The position numbers were made by a program, and so were the translations under genes. Source: Pseudoalteromonas sp. N1230-9 (GTDB taxonomy: Bacteria > Pseudomonadota > Gammaproteobacteria > Enterobacterales > Alteromonadaceae). Taken from it: 64,000 nucleotides of DNA. The stretch covers positions 744,001 through 808,000 of the forward strand of contig NZ_CP090420.1 of NCBI RefSeq assembly GCF_032716425.1. The letters run 5' to 3'. Under the pieces are notes generated by a model. That model was given only the letters and a program-made list of their open reading frames with translations. It made no database searches and had not been told where the DNA came from. Below, piece by piece: positions 62,781 through 64,000 of this stretch; position 1 is the stretch's first letter, and each line of letters starts with the position of its first letter.

Positions 62781-64000
62781 ATGAATCCTATAAGAATAAC
62801 CATCGCGCTGGCATGCAGCTATTTTGTCTTTGCTATTATGCTCAATAGTGTGGGCACTGTTATTTTACAAGCAATCAATAGCTTAGATATAAGCAAAACT
62901 CAGGCGTCTGTTCTTGAAGGATTTAAGGATCTAAGTATTGCCATTGTGTCATTTTTAGTGGCGTCATTTATCCCTCGTATAGGCTATAAAGTGGCCATGC
63001 TCGGCGCTTTATTATTGGTTGCAGTGATGTGCTTAGTTGTTCCGAGCATTGCTGATTTTTGGGTCTTAAAAGCGCTCTTTGCTGCAATAGGTTGTAGCTT
63101 TGCTGTTATGAAAATCTCTGTTTACTCTGTTATTGGTCAAGTGACTGATAATGCTAATAAACATTCAGCGTTATTAAACACCATTGAAGGGGTGTTTATG
63201 CTTGGCGTGCTGTCGGGCTATTGGATTTTTGCGCTATTTATAGACGCTGATAACCCGCAAAGTAGTCACTGGTTAAATGTTTATTACTTGCTTGCAGCAA
63301 TTGTTGCAGTGGCGTTTGTTTCTGTGATTGCGGCACCAATAAAATCGCCAGAATTAAAAGCCAACCAGCAATCTCAGCTGCATGATTTTATTGATATGTT
63401 AAAGCTGACTTATCAACCTCTGGTGCTTATTTTTGTTGCTAGTGCATTTATGTATGTACTAATAGAGCAAGGTGTGGGCACTTGGTTACCTACCTTTAAT
63501 AATCAAGTTTTAAAATTACCTGTTGATGTCAGTATTCAACTTGCCAGTTTGTTTGCCGCTGCGTTAGCGCTTGGTCGTTTGGTAGCAGGGCAAGTACTTA
63601 GGTTTATTAGTTGGTTTAGTATGCTAATGGGCTGTTTGGTTGCCATGGGTGTGCTTGTATTATTAGTGTTGCCTTTGACTCATGATGTAGATGGAAGCCA
63701 AATAAAAAGTGTGTTTGATGTGCCTTTTGCAGCATACATGCTGCCGCTGATTGGCTTTTTTATGGCGCCGATTTACCCATTACTCAACTCTGTGATGCTG
63801 AGTTCACTAGCTAAGCACAAGCATGCTGCTATGACAGGTTTAATCGTGGTTTTCTCAGCATTAGGAGGAACAACAGGCTCAATTATTACGGGCTTTGTAT
63901 TTGATAAATTTAGCGGGCAGCATGCGTTTTATCTCACATTAGTGCCAATAACCTTGCTACTAATCACCGTTTCAGTCTTTAAAAAAATCACTCTAAAATC
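62781..64000 (+). CDS. MFS transporter (3' end beyond the window)
   Basis: A major facilitator superfamily carrier, 406 residues visible and still open at the window end. The first helix contains ITIALACSYFVFAIMLNSVG, and about eleven to twelve membrane segments follow, with loop GYKVAML between helices 2 and 3, and IYPLLNSVMLS and LGGTTGSIITGFVFDKFSG in the second half. The layout resembles sugar:H+ symporters of the FucP type. Start at ATG 62781, although the ribosome site (GAAGTG) is weak. It is downstream of a LacI operator, so it likely imports the sugar that the TonB receptor brings into the periplasm. Confidence 0.88.
   Translation, partial: MNPIRITIALACSYFVFAIMLNSVGTVILQAINSLDISKTQASVLEGFKDLSIAIVSFLVASFIPRIGYKVAMLGALLLVAVMCLVVPSIADFWVLKALFAAIGCSFAVMKISVYSVIGQVTDNANKHSALLNTIEGVFMLGVLSGYWIFALFIDADNPQSSHWLNVYYLLAAIVAVAFVSVIAAPIKSPELKANQQSQLHDFIDMLKLTYQPLVLIFVASAFMYVLIEQGVGTWLPTFNNQVLKLPVDVSIQLASLFAAALALGRLVAGQVLRFISWFSMLMGCLVAMGVLVLLVLPLTHDVDGSQIKSVFDVPFAAYMLPLIGFFMAPIYPLLNSVMLSSLAKHKHAAMTGLIVVFSALGGTTGSIITGFVFDKFSGQHAFYLTLVPITLLLITVSVFKKITLK

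Overview
The window looks like chromosome of an AT-rich marine gammaproteobacterium, most likely Pseudoalteromonas or a close Alteromonadales relative. This rests on gene content (a T6SS of this gene order, Rhs with displaced tips, a SoxR-controlled reductase, an ABC permease fused to an M1 peptidase, a large TonB receptor beside a LacI regulator and MFS carrier). The genus is an inference, not a measurement.

Positions 1-19201 hold one long forward-strand type VI secretion (T6SS) operon: tssK (cut by the window edge), tssL with an OmpA-like tail, tssM, tagF, pppA, tssA, tssB, two different tssC genes, tagJ, tssE, tssF, tssG, tssH/clpV, then hcp with its own leader. Membrane complex, baseplate, sheath, tube and recycling ATPase are all present. 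tagF and pppA point to post-translational control by threonine phosphorylation; the matching kinase and Fha protein would lie to the left. A clear terminator follows hcp.

Positions 19273-29190 encode the loaded spike: VgrG, a small unknown protein, PAAR, two accessory proteins (one with a thiolase-like look), a 1591-residue Rhs protein whose tip ends in a PD-(D/E)XK-type nuclease, and its putative immunity protein.

Positions 29214-49727 are an accessory island of effector and immunity pieces. Three displaced copies of the 3' end of the Rhs core carry other tips: an unknown tail at 30431, a broken Ntox15 DNase at 34956 and an HNH-type nuclease at 38570. Each is followed by candidate immunity genes (tandem TPR-like, GAD-like/DUF1851, SUKH). 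A second modular series shares a near-constant peptidoglycan-binding N-terminus and leader (37109, 40509, 44535) and ends in a CHAP/NlpC-like amidase, a muramidase, or a broken Ntox15 tail. Intact members are followed by exported immunity candidates. A third family is a Tiki/ChaN/EreA-like putative toxin, frameshifted at 32531 and reduced to scraps at 41828 and 42609, each time next to a paralogous exported Sel1-like protein. An 88-residue protein encoded identically at two places precedes diverged membrane proteins. A class 3 lipase with two exported small proteins upstream closes the island. I saw no transposase or integrase, so exchange through repeated constant regions is the likeliest way the island was built.

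Positions 49737-64000 are ordinary chromosome: a small membrane protein; SoxR with a textbook SoxR box driving a flavodoxin-fold reductase; a DsrE-like exported protein and an SGNH hydrolase; a LytS/LytTR two-component pair divergent from an ABC transporter whose permease is fused to an M1 peptidase; and a TonB receptor, LacI regulator and MFS carrier tied together by two copies of a perfect palindrome.
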